Below are positions 1-8,558 of a DNA stretch of 38,557 bases, in pieces. A program made the translations under genes and the position numbers. Position 1 is the stretch's first letter. Every line of letters begins with the position of its first letter. Origin of the DNA: Pseudomonadota bacterium (GTDB taxonomy: Bacteria > Desulfobacterota > Syntrophorhabdia > Syntrophorhabdales > Syntrophorhabdaceae). The DNA is taken from assembly GCA_026388255.1 (NCBI GenBank), contig JAPLKC010000118.1:1-38557 (forward strand), given 5' to 3'. Under the pieces are notes generated by a model that saw only the letters and a program-made list of their open reading frames with translations, did not search any database and was not told the origin of the DNA.

Positions 1-31
1 GGGTCGAATCCGCTAAGTCGGGCTAGCTCAA

Positions 32-1945
32 TCACTTAACTACTATCTTTTTCTTATACTCCGGATCAATATCTACTGCCATTTTGAAGAATGTTTTCGC
101 AATGTCTGTAAGTCCCCTGTTATACTCAATAAGTCCTGTCAGATAATACCACTCCGGATAGTAAGGATCTAAATAGATAGCCATGGACAAGGCCCTTTCT
201 GCGAAATCATACCTTCCGTAATAGCCGTATATCCAGCCGAAATAGGCAAAGGGCTTCGGATTGGTTGGATTCCTCGTGATTGCCTCTCTGAGGAATACAT
301 TTGCATAAAGGGCAAGATTGTTCCTGTCGCCGTGTATGTCTATCTTTTTCTTTTTTACCCATGCATCCATCATGTCAAGCTCTGATTTTTCCGGCACCCG
401 TGAAGTAGCCTCCGCAAGCCTGAACCATAACTCCGGATTATCCGGTTCCATATCTAATGCATACAGCAGTTTGTTAATTGCCATTACCCTTTCAACTTTG
501 ATTGTGGAATTTATCTTTGTAGGCACATAGGCCTGCGCGATCCCGTGTCTCATGACCGACCATCCCCACCAGGTATAGAATGGTACAAACAGGATGAGTA
601 GGATAATGGTGATAATCAGTGAATAGTGATTGGGTGAGTGAGTGATTGAGTGATTGGGGCGCTCTGCGCTTTCGGCTTGCAGGCGTGCAGGCTTGCAGGC
701 GTGCCCGCTTGCTGACCCCTGACCTTTCTCACTCAAATGAACGATATTCCATGTCACTGCCATCAGCCCGAACCATGTCATGATAACCGCCGGACAGCGG
801 AATACAAAGTCGCCTGTTGCATGAATAAGCGGCGCTATAAGGCCCACTATACACCCGAACCCTACCCATTTTGACCATCGCGAATGCCTGTTTATCTGTT
901 CCATCCACTTCCTGAAAACAGCGATGATGAACGCTATGAAGGCTATGAGCACAATAGCCGGGCCTCCCCACCCTGTCTCTGTGAGCAGCTCCACCCAGTC
1001 ATTATGGGCATGGTCCACTGACTTATTCCATTCTGTTGGCGGTTTATAACGTCTGTACAGTTCCTCGAATGTGCCCCAGCCACTGCCGGTTATCGGAAAC
1101 CTTTCCGACATCTCCCATGCATGTTTTGTATATTCGAGCCTGCCCAGAGCATTTGGTGATGCAGTTGAAAACCGTTCTACAGTCCGGTCGAATGTAAGGT
1201 AGAGATTGTAGGTGACAACCAGCCCGAAGAGGATCAAAAGGGCGGCACCATATCGTCTTGTATCTTTTCTGAAACACAAAAACACGGAGGTAATGATAAA
1301 CGCGGATGCGCATGCCATAATCCCGCCGCGTGAACCGCTAAGAACAAAACCGACTATAACAAAAACAACAACAAGGCCTGTAAGAATGGCTTTTGTCAAG
1401 ATATCGCTCAAGGTTTTAATTAATTGCTCCCTTGATGTATCCGCACGAATTTGCCGCAATTTACGGCTGGCGCCGTTTATTTCACTGAAGAATAATCCGA
1501 TAAAGATCGGGACCAGCATCGCCATATATGCACCGAAATGGTTACGATAGATAAATGTACCGATCGAGTGATCTCCATAAAAAGTGTCTTTCCACCACCA
1601 GATGCCTGTAACAGCTTCAATCGACTGGAGCATGCCGTAAAAACTCTGAAATATTCCCATCACAACCCAGACCAGAATGAGCCTCTGCAGATCCTTTCTT
1701 TCCTTAACCTTATAGAAAACAAGTTCAAAAAGGGCAGCACACGTGAGGAGTTTAAACCAATCAACCCTTGTGGCGTAAGGGTACAGGCTCAATGGGAGCC
1801 ATTCAGGGATATTTCCGCCTATCGTATCAAATGCCCGCTTATAGGATGCAAATGCTTCGGGTGAAAGCAGCTTAATTTTCTGTAAAGGTAAGGGCACGAT
1901 TTGCATAAACACGAGTACAAGTCCAATAAGCATGAAAATATGCAA
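32..1945 (-). CDS. O-antigen polymerase/ligase family protein (Wzy/WaaL type), main part, with C-terminal TPR-like region
   Basis: Polytopic inner-membrane protein of the Wzy_C/O-antigen ligase type, expected to polymerise or ligate lipid-linked glycan in the periplasm. It shows many hydrophobic segments. The large periplasmic-loop region includes SGSRGG, GRLEYTKHAWEM, GSGWGTFEELYRRY and DHAHNDWVELLTETG, all typical of the family. The last ~150 residues look like tetratricopeptide helices (NPKPFAYFGWIYGYYGRYDFAERAL begins one). The open frame starts from a TTG, but the true N-terminus (two membrane segments) is encoded separately at 2011-2232; a 23-bp tandem duplication separates the parts. 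A second low-complexity insert lies near residues 407-440, between transmembrane segments. Family assignment is firm; polymerase versus ligase cannot be decided. As written the gene is probably inactive or switched off. Confidence 0.85.
   Translation of the reverse strand: MHIFMLIGLVLVFMQIVPLPLQKIKLLSPEAFASYKRAFDTIGGNIPEWLPLSLYPYATRVDWFKLLTCAALFELVFYKVKERKDLQRLILVWVVMGIFQSFYGMLQSIEAVTGIWWWKDTFYGDHSIGTFIYRNHFGAYMAMLVPIFIGLFFSEINGASRKLRQIRADTSREQLIKTLSDILTKAILTGLVVVFVIVGFVLSGSRGGIMACASAFIITSVFLCFRKDTRRYGAALLILFGLVVTYNLYLTFDRTVERFSTASPNALGRLEYTKHAWEMSERFPITGSGWGTFEELYRRYKPPTEWNKSVDHAHNDWVELLTETGWGGPAIVLIAFIAFIIAVFRKWMEQINRHSRWSKWVGFGCIVGLIAPLIHATGDFVFRCPAVIMTWFGLMAVTWNIVHLSEKGQGSASGHACKPARLQAESAERPNHSITHSPNHYSLIITIILLILFVPFYTWWGWSVMRHGIAQAYVPTKINSTIKVERVMAINKLLYALDMEPDNPELWFRLAEATSRVPEKSELDMMDAWVKKKKIDIHGDRNNLALYANVFLREAITRNPTNPKPFAYFGWIYGYYGRYDFAERALSMAIYLDPYYPEWYYLTGLIEYNRGLTDIAKTFFKMAVDIDPEYKKKIVVK
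616..720. repeat. Low-complexity direct repeats inside the O-antigen polymerase gene
   Basis: Degenerate tandem units (gtgattgg/gtgagtga-like at 616-659, and 8-bp cttgcagg/cgtgcagg units at 674-712) lie in frame in a loop between transmembrane segments. The encoded stretch is polar and resembles no family sequence, so it is probably an insertion. Confidence 0.75.
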
Positions 1946-1960
1946 AGGACAGTGGAAGAA

Positions 1961-2057
1961 GTGTTGAGTGTTGAGTGTTGAGTGTTGAGTGTTGAAGTCC
2001 CTGCTAATCCCTAATCGAAGTCCCTGCTAATCCCTAATCCATAATCCCTAATCCCTG
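1961..2057. repeat. Five 7-bp units plus a 23-bp tandem duplication that breaks the O-antigen polymerase
   Basis: Positions 1961-1995 are five exact copies of gtgttga. They are followed by two exact copies of a 23-bp unit (1994-2016 and 2017-2039) and by related taatccc units up to 2057. Neither 7 nor 23 is a multiple of three, so copy-number change shifts the reading frame. Removing one 23-bp copy gives a continuous frame across the array. Confidence 0.95.
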
Positions 2058-2232
2058 TTTTCACTGCTGCGCTGATTACCGCCAGCCCCACCAGCACCCA
2101 TACGGCAATCTCCACCGACACATATGCCCATACATGGACAGAACCGAATGCAAGGGGGAGAAAAACCCACACGGCCAGAATACCGTACTGAATAACCTTA
2201 TCAATCCATTGCGACAAAAAATATCTATTCAT
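2011..2232 (-). pseudogene. Detached N-terminus of the O-antigen polymerase/ligase
   Basis: The 73 residues contain two hydrophobic segments and the motif VFLPLAFGSVHVWAY, which is typical of the first transmembrane helices of O-antigen ligase-like proteins. The frame ends at a TAG (2011-2013) inside the first of two tandem 23-bp units. The frame of the downstream part (32-1945) is offset such that deletion of 23 bases would join them: 2232 to 32 is 2201 bases, and 2201-23 = 2178 = 726 codons. I read this as the 5' end of the same gene, broken by the duplication, rather than as an independent small protein. Confidence 0.75.
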
Positions 2233-2318
2233 TTTTTACTATTGACTCCTTCCAGCCACAAATTATTTTTTATGTAACAGGGATAATATGGATAACAGCA
2301 GATGTAAGATTAAAATAT

Positions 2319-2639
2319 TTATATCAGCGCTTCTAGTCCCTTACGGTCCAGAATGCTCAATAATTTGAGAGAAGGCCCTGCAGGGCGTTTATCTCCGATT
2401 TCCCACTTCTGAATGGTAGAGAGACTGGTATTGAGCACAGATGCCATAACAGCCTGACTGATCTTATAACGTTCCCGCAAGGAACGAATTTGCTCCGCAG
2501 AATAGGCAGAAACCGGTTCGATACACAAGACATCATACTCACGCATTGTATATTTGTCTATAAGCCCGACCTTGTGCAAGTCCCGGGCAGTTTCATGAAC
2601 CACACCTAAAAGGCGACTCTTATACTTCTTGCTTTTCAT
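2319..2639 (-). CDS. HigA-like antitoxin, helix-turn-helix transcriptional regulator
   Basis: A protein of 106 residues from the ATG at 2639, which is preceded by a GGAGG ribosome-binding site. The C-terminal half is an XRE/Cro-type helix-turn-helix, with SQAVMASVLNTSLSTIQKWE as the recognition region followed by GDKRPAG; this is usual for HigA-2-like antitoxins. It overlaps the end of the upstream gene by 20 bases, in toxin-first order as in higBA loci. It is expected to bind and neutralise the neighbouring toxin and to repress the pair. A longer in-frame start (2681) exists but lies deep in the toxin gene and lacks the good ribosome-binding site. Confidence 0.85.
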   Translation of the reverse strand: MKSKKYKSRLLGVVHETARDLHKVGLIDKYTMREYDVLCIEPVSAYSAEQIRSLRERYKISQAVMASVLNTSLSTIQKWEIGDKRPAGPSLKLLSILDRKGLEALI

Positions 2640-3000
2640 GTTCGACCTCCAGCAAAGAACCTTCTCCAATGGCAACTGCAATTTGTGCCGCAGTCAGGCT
2701 AAGAAGGTCTTTTACCAATTTTATCAAAGTTGCCAGTTCATTTTCTGAAATGTTTTCACGTTCGTTCTTTTCAAAACCAAATACAAAAAACCATCGGTCA
2801 TCCAGGTTCGTCGCCAGCAATGTTCTCGTACTGCTGCGCTTTCCTCTCCCCGGCAAAGCAATGCGCTTTTTCACAATTCCACCACCAAGATCTGCATCCA
2901 GCAACCCGATCTGAATTTCGAGAACAGCTATTCTCAGCATCGAATCTGACAACTCTGTTTTTTGTGCCCACCGTGCAAAATGTCGGGTTTTATAGATCAT
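2620..3000 (-). CDS. RelE/HigB-type toxin of a type II toxin-antitoxin system
   Basis: A protein of 126 residues resembling the RelE/ParE-superfamily subfamily once called DUF1044. Characteristic segments are FARWAQK near the N-terminus, LDADLGGGIVKKRIALPGRGK, and DRWFFVFGFEKNERENI. Toxins of this class are usually ribosome-dependent mRNA endonucleases. It is followed by an overlapping antitoxin gene, so the pair is probably one transcript under autorepression. Its place beside a glycan cluster is typical of accessory DNA and carries no functional hint. The family call is from motif resemblance; the target is not inferred. Confidence 0.85.
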   Translation of the reverse strand: MIYKTRHFARWAQKTELSDSMLRIAVLEIQIGLLDADLGGGIVKKRIALPGRGKRSSTRTLLATNLDDRWFFVFGFEKNERENISENELATLIKLVKDLLSLTAAQIAVAIGEGSLLEVEHEKQEV

Positions 3001-3015
3001 CTTTGTTAAACTATA

Positions 3016-3132
3016 TCACTTAGTGAAACAGTCTGCAATATTAAATCCAAGCTCACACGCGGCGAGGACGGGCAGAATTTGCGGTTTATCCATAATTCTG
3101 ACCAAAATTGGTATGCTTTTATCCGTATCCAT
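3016..3132 (-). CDS. Possible 38-residue small protein, unrecognised
   Basis: This short frame begins with ATG 11 bases downstream of the glycosidase stop codon, after an AAGGAT that could serve as a weak ribosome-binding site. It ends in TGA just upstream of the toxin gene. The predicted peptide has no signal or membrane segment and matches nothing I know. It may be a translated tail gene, a remnant or chance. Confidence 0.2.
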   Translation of the reverse strand: MDTDKSIPILVRIMDKPQILPVLAACELGFNIADCFTK

Positions 3133-3143
3133 TGTTATCCTTG

Positions 3144-6100
3144 TTAAAACAAAGATTTATTTTTTATTAACGCAACTCCTTCTATAGAAGATGCCCGGAA
3201 CCTAATCCAGTCAACATACAGGTATCTATGGTTATACGCATCATCAGGATTATTTACAAGATGAATTTCCACCCTGTGTTTCCCTGCCTTGAGGTTTACC
3301 CTGAAGCGGTATACCCGCCACGAAGGCTCTTCCACAAAGCACTCGCCCACGATTTTACCGTCAACAACGACCCTCATAAGAGGTGCGATCTCCATATTAA
3401 CACGATTACGTGCCCTTGCTTCAACAAAACAAGGTGTTTCATCAGTTGAAGTCTGGTGAATATAAAATTCCTCTGCAATATAATTATTTTTAAATATTCC
3501 CCAGTAATAATGTTCGCGGTTCCTGATAATAGGCTGACCAGGCGTCTTTTCTGACATATTTTCAGCCTCAATCTGCAGCAATGGCTCTATTGCAAACTTT
3601 GCACCGAGGTTTGTCAGCAGTGTACAAAAAAATCTCACAGCCTTATTGTAATTATCGTCATTATCGTATATTTCTAAGGGTTTTCTTCCTGTTATATCGC
3701 TTCCAACTCTTTGTTTCAGGGATTTAGCACGAATCAACTCATCCCAGTTAATAGTATCAACCAACAGAAAACCCTTTCCAACCTTCGATGCCATAATCAG
3801 GGAGGGAGCCGTCAATGGAAACCAAAAATTCGATGCACCCTTCGGTGATGAAACATCAAACATCCATTTTGAAGGACTGATAAGTTTTGCAAATTGATAT
3901 GTTATCATCGGATAAGGTTCTGTCCAGTATAGATAATGACTTGCCATGCCATCTGTAAGAAGGTTAGTGTGATTCACTTTAACGGGTAGTTTTTCCTGAG
4001 TCAACGGAACAAGGTTTACCGCACTTAACAACCCGCTAAGATTTTTTAGGGATTCCGGCTCCATTCCATATAGATACAGCACATTCCCCTTTTGTATCCA
4101 GTTCTTCCACTCAACTAAATTCCGCCCGGTTTTTTCGAAATCTGCAGCTTTTATTACCTTAATTGTTTTTGCATTCTTTCTTAATGAATTATCTATCTCT
4201 ACACCCATTTCCTTCAAATTATTTTTCAAATTCTCCGGCAGAATTACTATGCTTTGCTTTCCATTCTTTCGCAGGCTGAAGCCTGCGGCTATCATCAGAT
4301 CTTTTCCATTCTGATGTCCACTTTCGCGATTCGCGATTCGCGATTCGCATTTGCTCTGCGTTTTTCGATCCATATACCGGAGCATGCGAAACAACAATTC
4401 CGCTGCTATTGGTTCATTCCAGAATTTTTCTACTAAAGGAAGTTGACAAAAAACCGTATTACCATTGCCCTGTGATTGCTCTATAAGGGGCGAATAGATG
4501 AGACCACCGGTACCGCCGCCGATCAAAAGCGGCTTGTAGCTTCCACCTGTCGGGAGATTGAAGTCTTTATAAGAAATGACCATGTCTGGTGCCCATAGCT
4601 GAAAATCCTTCTCTTTCAAAAACTCCATGACAGGGTGATGCAAGGATCGTATAAAACCGATAGCTGTAGAATGACGGGTATTGAGCGTCAAACCACCCGG
4701 AAAATCGAAAGGATAATGCTCCTGGTCAAGCAAAAGTGTCGATAAGTCCCTTTTTTTCATGCGTTGTTGAAGTTTCTGAACATCTGAATAACTCAAACCG
4801 GTAAGAGCACGCCGCCCCACAACCAGCATTTCAATATTTTCATACTTACCTATTGTATTTACTCTCCTGTGGGGTATTTTTAACCTTTTGAAAAGAGATG
4901 CTGTATCCCCTTGGGGATCGAAAAGCCCAACCATGCTCATTTTTTTCCATGGCAACATCTCTGGTTTCGGATACGCTGAGATTTGATAGTTGAATTGGTC
5001 GTATACTTTTCCTGTTCCATTATCTTCAATTATCTCCCCGGAGATGTTGTATGTTAAAGGCTTTTCAACTTCAGGGACATTAAATTCTATTTCGAATGAC
5101 TGCATCTCCCCGGGAGGGACAAGAAATGGCCCCAGTTTCTTCCGATATAACGGTCTCTCTTTTTCGTCTTTAACAGCATATTGAAAATAAAGGTTCTTTG
5201 TCTCCCTCAAATCGTTTACAATTACCCCTGACCATTTTAGCGTGCTCTTCCCATAAAATCGTTCAAACCTTTCAGGATAAAAAATTATTTTTATAGGCTT
5301 CAGGGCTTCTTTCAAGGCTTCATTCGCCTTCTCTCCTGCCGGAGGGTTCCATGGATTGATCATGGCAACATCCATGGCTCTCGCCGCTTCAATGCTGTGT
5401 TTCCATGTTTCTGCCTGGGTTTTATCTCTGATTGTAAGGTAATTGTTATATGCCTCATCCCCGAAAAGAATTGAATCCATATATGGCTCACCGCCATCGA
5501 AATAGCCAATTTCACCAAGATCAAGAGGCTTTTTCTTATCCCACGACCACAACTGATTAGGTTTTTTATACCAGAATGAATCAATACGTATGCCTGACGC
5601 CTGATTCTGGCTCATGGCTGATAGTTCATGGTTCATAACTGATGGGTCGGCTTGCTGGCTTGCCCGCTTGCCCGTTTGCCCGCTTGTTGGTTGAAGGTTA
5701 CCTCCTATCTTCGTAACTGCGTAACCTCGTAACCTCGCATCTTCCGCCTCTCCCCTGACCCCTGACCCTTGACTCCTGACCATTGTCTCTCTCAGCCACC
5801 AGGCATCCTTCGGATATTTATTCCAGAAGGGTAATTCGTGTGGATAATGGAGACTTAATATATCCGCTATTCCACCCGGATCGTCCCCACCGTTAAAAAG
5901 GATAGGCCTTGTTGGATCCCACAACTTTACTTTTTTACCAAGCTCAGCAAACTTTGTCTCAGCCCTCATGCCATGACTATACTCAACACATTCATTTTCA
6001 ATACTGTAAGCAACAACTGAAGGATGGTTTTTCAGTTTATTAACGAGCCCCTTCCAGTGGATCGCGGCATTCTCAAAAAATACATCACTTTCATAATTAT

Positions 6101-7331
6101 TCTGTACAACATAGGATCCGTTAATTGCAGATTCCGCCACTACCATCATACCCATTCTGTCGGCAAGCTCGTAATACCATTCAGGAAAAATATTGGCATG
6201 AAAACGGACTGTATTTAAATTAAGTTCTTTCAGCCTCATGAGCAATGTTCTCAGTTCATCGGGCTTCATGCCATTGTTGCTCGTTGAGGCGGTAAAAAGG
6301 TGAATCTTTTTGTCGTTTAAAGACAGTTCATGGTTCTTCATTGTTACCTGTCTATATCCAAAAGGAATTACCCTGTGAAACAACAGTTTGTCATCAGAAC
6401 TCCTTGCCTCAAGAACCATCTCGTATATGGCAGGGTTATTGGGTTCCCATCTTTCTAATCCTTCTGCATTAAGAAATATCTCAAAACCTCCCTCCTTACC
6501 TGTTTCTACCTCATATTTTCCAACAGCTTTTTTTTCCGGCGCCCCTTTTACTGAAATACTTACCTCGATTAACCTCTTTTCGCTTGAAAACCCCTGAATG
6601 TTTCCCCGAACTTTAATCTTGCCTTCGTTCACCAGGGATTCAATAAATACTTCGGTGACATTGACTTCCTTAACCACTTCGAGCCAGACATCATCCCACA
6701 TCCCGAACTGGCTGTAATTACCACCCATTGGTGAAATGGTTTTAAACCAGATTGACCTGTCGAAAGGGCTTGCAACTGCAAAATCAACAGTTGGGGCAAT
6801 CCCCTTTTCAGGTATTAACGGCTTTGACAAATCTGTCAGGGTTTCCATTTCTATCCCGGATGTCCAATCCTGAACAACAACAATAAGTTCATTCGACTCT
6901 TTCAGATACTCCGTCAACTCCGTTGAAAACGGTTCAAGCGTTGGCCCGTGACTGCCCGCATAATTACCGTTGAGATATATCTGACAGGCAAAGCTGACCC
7001 CTTTGAAATGCAGATAAGCCTTTTCGCCAACCCCATTAACGGGGTGTTTAAATGTTTTTCTGTATGCTGCAAAATGACTTCCCGGATTCCCTTCATGTGC
7101 GGGTATCCTGACCTCTTTCCATTTTTCACCCGGAAATCCTTTCAACGCTCTTTCATTAAGGTAATTAAATCCCCCCTCAACATCACTCTTTTCCCAGATA
7201 CCGTTAAGAGAGAAAATAACAGGATACATTCCTTCGCTTTCTCCCCTGACCAGGCTAAACGGAGTTAAAATAAAAAACAGCAGCATGGCAAGGAGCCACA
7301 CTGCTGTCTGTCTGGTTTTAATCATTATCAT
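3144..7331 (-). CDS. Very large secreted glycoside hydrolase family 2-type protein
   Basis: A protein of 1395 residues with an N-terminal signal peptide (hydrophobic VWLLAMLLFFILTPFSLV, cleavage likely near residue 30). Next comes a jelly-roll sugar-binding domain (about 40-220), an Ig-like domain (about 220-330) and a GH2-like TIM barrel (about 335-680). The putative acid/base is E447 in IENE and the putative nucleophile E607 in DLGEIG, both by family pattern. The C-terminal half has a glutamine-amidotransferase-like fold region (about 790-1000) and a beta-rich end that could be carbohydrate-binding. Two low-complexity inserts interrupt it: about residues 518-582 in the barrel loop, and about 1000-1030. 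It may trim or release the polysaccharide made by this locus, or attack a foreign glycan; substrate is unknown. The gene follows the transaldolase gene by 19 bases. Confidence 0.8.
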   Translation of the reverse strand: MIMIKTRQTAVWLLAMLLFFILTPFSLVRGESEGMYPVIFSLNGIWEKSDVEGGFNYLNERALKGFPGEKWKEVRIPAHEGNPGSHFAAYRKTFKHPVNGVGEKAYLHFKGVSFACQIYLNGNYAGSHGPTLEPFSTELTEYLKESNELIVVVQDWTSGIEMETLTDLSKPLIPEKGIAPTVDFAVASPFDRSIWFKTISPMGGNYSQFGMWDDVWLEVVKEVNVTEVFIESLVNEGKIKVRGNIQGFSSEKRLIEVSISVKGAPEKKAVGKYEVETGKEGGFEIFLNAEGLERWEPNNPAIYEMVLEARSSDDKLLFHRVIPFGYRQVTMKNHELSLNDKKIHLFTASTSNNGMKPDELRTLLMRLKELNLNTVRFHANIFPEWYYELADRMGMMVVAESAINGSYVVQNNYESDVFFENAAIHWKGLVNKLKNHPSVVAYSIENECVEYSHGMRAETKFAELGKKVKLWDPTRPILFNGGDDPGGIADILSLHYPHELPFWNKYPKDAWWLRETMVRSQGSGVRGEAEDARLRGYAVTKIGGNLQPTSGQTGKRASQQADPSVMNHELSAMSQNQASGIRIDSFWYKKPNQLWSWDKKKPLDLGEIGYFDGGEPYMDSILFGDEAYNNYLTIRDKTQAETWKHSIEAARAMDVAMINPWNPPAGEKANEALKEALKPIKIIFYPERFERFYGKSTLKWSGVIVNDLRETKNLYFQYAVKDEKERPLYRKKLGPFLVPPGEMQSFEIEFNVPEVEKPLTYNISGEIIEDNGTGKVYDQFNYQISAYPKPEMLPWKKMSMVGLFDPQGDTASLFKRLKIPHRRVNTIGKYENIEMLVVGRRALTGLSYSDVQKLQQRMKKRDLSTLLLDQEHYPFDFPGGLTLNTRHSTAIGFIRSLHHPVMEFLKEKDFQLWAPDMVISYKDFNLPTGGSYKPLLIGGGTGGLIYSPLIEQSQGNGNTVFCQLPLVEKFWNEPIAAELLFRMLRYMDRKTQSKCESRIANRESGHQNGKDLMIAAGFSLRKNGKQSIVILPENLKNNLKEMGVEIDNSLRKNAKTIKVIKAADFEKTGRNLVEWKNWIQKGNVLYLYGMEPESLKNLSGLLSAVNLVPLTQEKLPVKVNHTNLLTDGMASHYLYWTEPYPMITYQFAKLISPSKWMFDVSSPKGASNFWFPLTAPSLIMASKVGKGFLLVDTINWDELIRAKSLKQRVGSDITGRKPLEIYDNDDNYNKAVRFFCTLLTNLGAKFAIEPLLQIEAENMSEKTPGQPIIRNREHYYWGIFKNNYIAEEFYIHQTSTDETPCFVEARARNRVNMEIAPLMRVVVDGKIVGECFVEEPSWRVYRFRVNLKAGKHRVEIHLVNNPDDAYNHRYLYVDWIRFRASSIEGVALIKNKSLF
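4270..4287. repeat. 18-bp REP-like palindrome inside the glycosidase gene
   Basis: Perfect inverted repeat cgcaggct-ga-agcctgcg followed by gctat. A sister copy with compensating changes lies at 23078-23095. It is translated here as part of AAGFSLR. Confidence 0.8.
4323..4349. repeat. 7-bp tandem repeat (ttcgcga) inside the glycosidase gene
   Basis: Three exact copies of ttcgcga plus a partial fourth. They are translated in frame on the minus strand as ESRIANRES, in a segment that also contains the 4270-4287 palindrome. Confidence 0.9.
5595..5785. repeat. Composite low-complexity insert in the glycosidase catalytic domain
   Basis: Runs of gcttgcccgcttgccc-, gtaacctcgtaacctcg- and cccctgacccctgaccc-type units, open throughout in the gene's frame. 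They encode about 65 polar residues between the acid/base motif (E447) and the nucleophile motif (E607), an unusual place for a non-conserved insertion. Confidence 0.8.
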
Positions 7332-7350
7332 TTATACCCGGAAATAATCA

Positions 7351-8043
7351 TCAAACCTTTAGTAAATCGTCCGCCTTTTTGGCGTCGTTTAAGAACATCT
7401 GTACCGTTTCTTTTGAATATGGATGGACAATCATTCCTTCTATCAGATTCGGTGCAACCGTAACAATATGGGCACCCGCTTCGAGCCATTCTATCACATT
7501 CAACACTTCTCGTGTTGACCCAACAATAATTTGAGATTTCAAATCGAATTGATCAAGGACATTCCTTAGTTTAGTAATTTCTCCACAAGCATTGTAGCCC
7601 ATGTTATTTACTCTTCCGCCAAATATAGAAACATATGTCGCACCTGCCAGGGAAGCCAATAAGCACTGCTGCGCACTCATCATTGCAGTACAATTAATCC
7701 TTACATTATGCCCTGTTTCAAGTTCATGAATAGCTTCGAGGTTATCTAATTCACCATCAGGGCCATGAATAGTTATTTTTACATTAATGTTTTCCGCCCA
7801 TTGTGCAAACTCCCTTGCCTGCTCAATCATTTTCGCTTTATCATTTGTTGTTACTTCAACGGATAGCGGGTAAGGATATATCGTTTTTGCAATCTCAATA
7901 GACCTCTTTTTAATTCCCTCCATTCCCCCTGTTACCCCGTCTTTCAAAAGTATTGTAGGGTTCGTGGTAACACCCCTGATAATCCCCATTTTCATATACT
8001 TCTCAACTTCGCTGATTTTACCTGTGTCTAAAAATATAGCCAT
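7351..8043 (-). CDS. Transaldolase / fructose-6-phosphate aldolase family protein
   Basis: A 230-residue protein of the small transaldolase (TalC/FSA) group. It has D6 in FLDTG, TTNPT at 26-30, the expected Schiff-base lysine K89 in NVKIT, and NCTAMMSAQQ and GSTREVLNVIEWLEAGAHIVTVAPN, as in this family. It should transfer or cleave a dihydroxyacetone unit between sugar phosphates in the cytoplasm. Its neighbours are a GmhA-like isomerase and a PPi-type phosphofructokinase, so supply of sedoheptulose 7-phosphate or a related ketose phosphate for sugar-nucleotide synthesis is an attractive role. Length and core residues look intact. Substrate is inferred from context only. Confidence 0.88.
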   Translation of the reverse strand: MAIFLDTGKISEVEKYMKMGIIRGVTTNPTILLKDGVTGGMEGIKKRSIEIAKTIYPYPLSVEVTTNDKAKMIEQAREFAQWAENINVKITIHGPDGELDNLEAIHELETGHNVRINCTAMMSAQQCLLASLAGATYVSIFGGRVNNMGYNACGEITKLRNVLDQFDLKSQIIVGSTREVLNVIEWLEAGAHIVTVAPNLIEGMIVHPYSKETVQMFLNDAKKADDLLKV

Positions 8044-8092
8044 TATGTTGCCTCCTGTTTTCGTAAAATGTAAATCGTAATACGTTAAAAGT

Positions 8093-8461
8093 TTATCTAA
8101 TTGAATTCTTTAAAGACTTTTGCAGCCCAGTTATCATTTTACTGATATTTTCAAGATTGTTTTCGAGGTTTGATTTCTCTGCGTCCGTCAAATAACCAAG
8201 TCTATAAGCAATTTCAAGCTGAGTATCAACCTCGCTCGCTGAACCTTGCGCCATATGCAGGAACTGAATAAATTCTTTTTTGGTTTGCCGGCCAGCACCT
8301 TCTGCAATATTACTTGTTATTGAAACTACAGCCCTTCTTAGTTGCCCTGTTAATATGAATTCTTCCGATTTTGGAAAGCTTTTAGTCATTTCATAAACAT
8401 TAATGACAAAATCAATGCTCTTATTCCAGACATCAAGTCTTCTATGCGGTCTCATAAACAA
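8093..8461 (-). CDS. Four-helix-bundle protein (23S rRNA intervening-sequence protein family)
   Basis: A 122-residue protein with the family signatures DVWNKSIDFVINVY, LRRAVVSITSNIAEGAGR, and FLHMAQGSASEVDTQLEIA. All-helical proteins of this group were first seen in intervening sequences of 23S rRNA genes. They are common as stand-alone genes in environmental bacteria, and their function is unknown. It sits between two sugar-phosphate genes and is flanked by repeat-rich DNA (8462-8558). It therefore looks like an insertion that broke into the operon rather than a pathway enzyme. A second, diverged member lies at 12887-13240. Confidence 0.9.
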   Translation of the reverse strand: MFMRPHRRLDVWNKSIDFVINVYEMTKSFPKSEEFILTGQLRRAVVSITSNIAEGAGRQTKKEFIQFLHMAQGSASEVDTQLEIAYRLGYLTDAEKSNLENNLENISKMITGLQKSLKNSIR

Positions 8462-8558
8462 TCCCGTTAATAGTGAATCGTGAAACGTGAATAGCGAAAA
8501 CCATCAGATTCATTATTCAACATTTTACGTTTTACGTTTCACGGTTTACGGTTTATGG
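8462..8558. repeat. Degenerate 7-bp-type repeats between isomerase and four-helix-bundle genes
   Basis: Units such as gtgaatcgtgaaacgtgaat (8473-8492) and the run tttacgttttacgtttcacg with ggtttacggtttatgg (8524-8558) fill the gap between the genes and run into the last codons of the isomerase gene. Confidence 0.8.

Noticed and set aside
2357-2542. Small minus-strand frame inside the antitoxin gene
   Set aside because: It is in another frame of the HigA-like gene, which has clear helix-turn-helix motifs.
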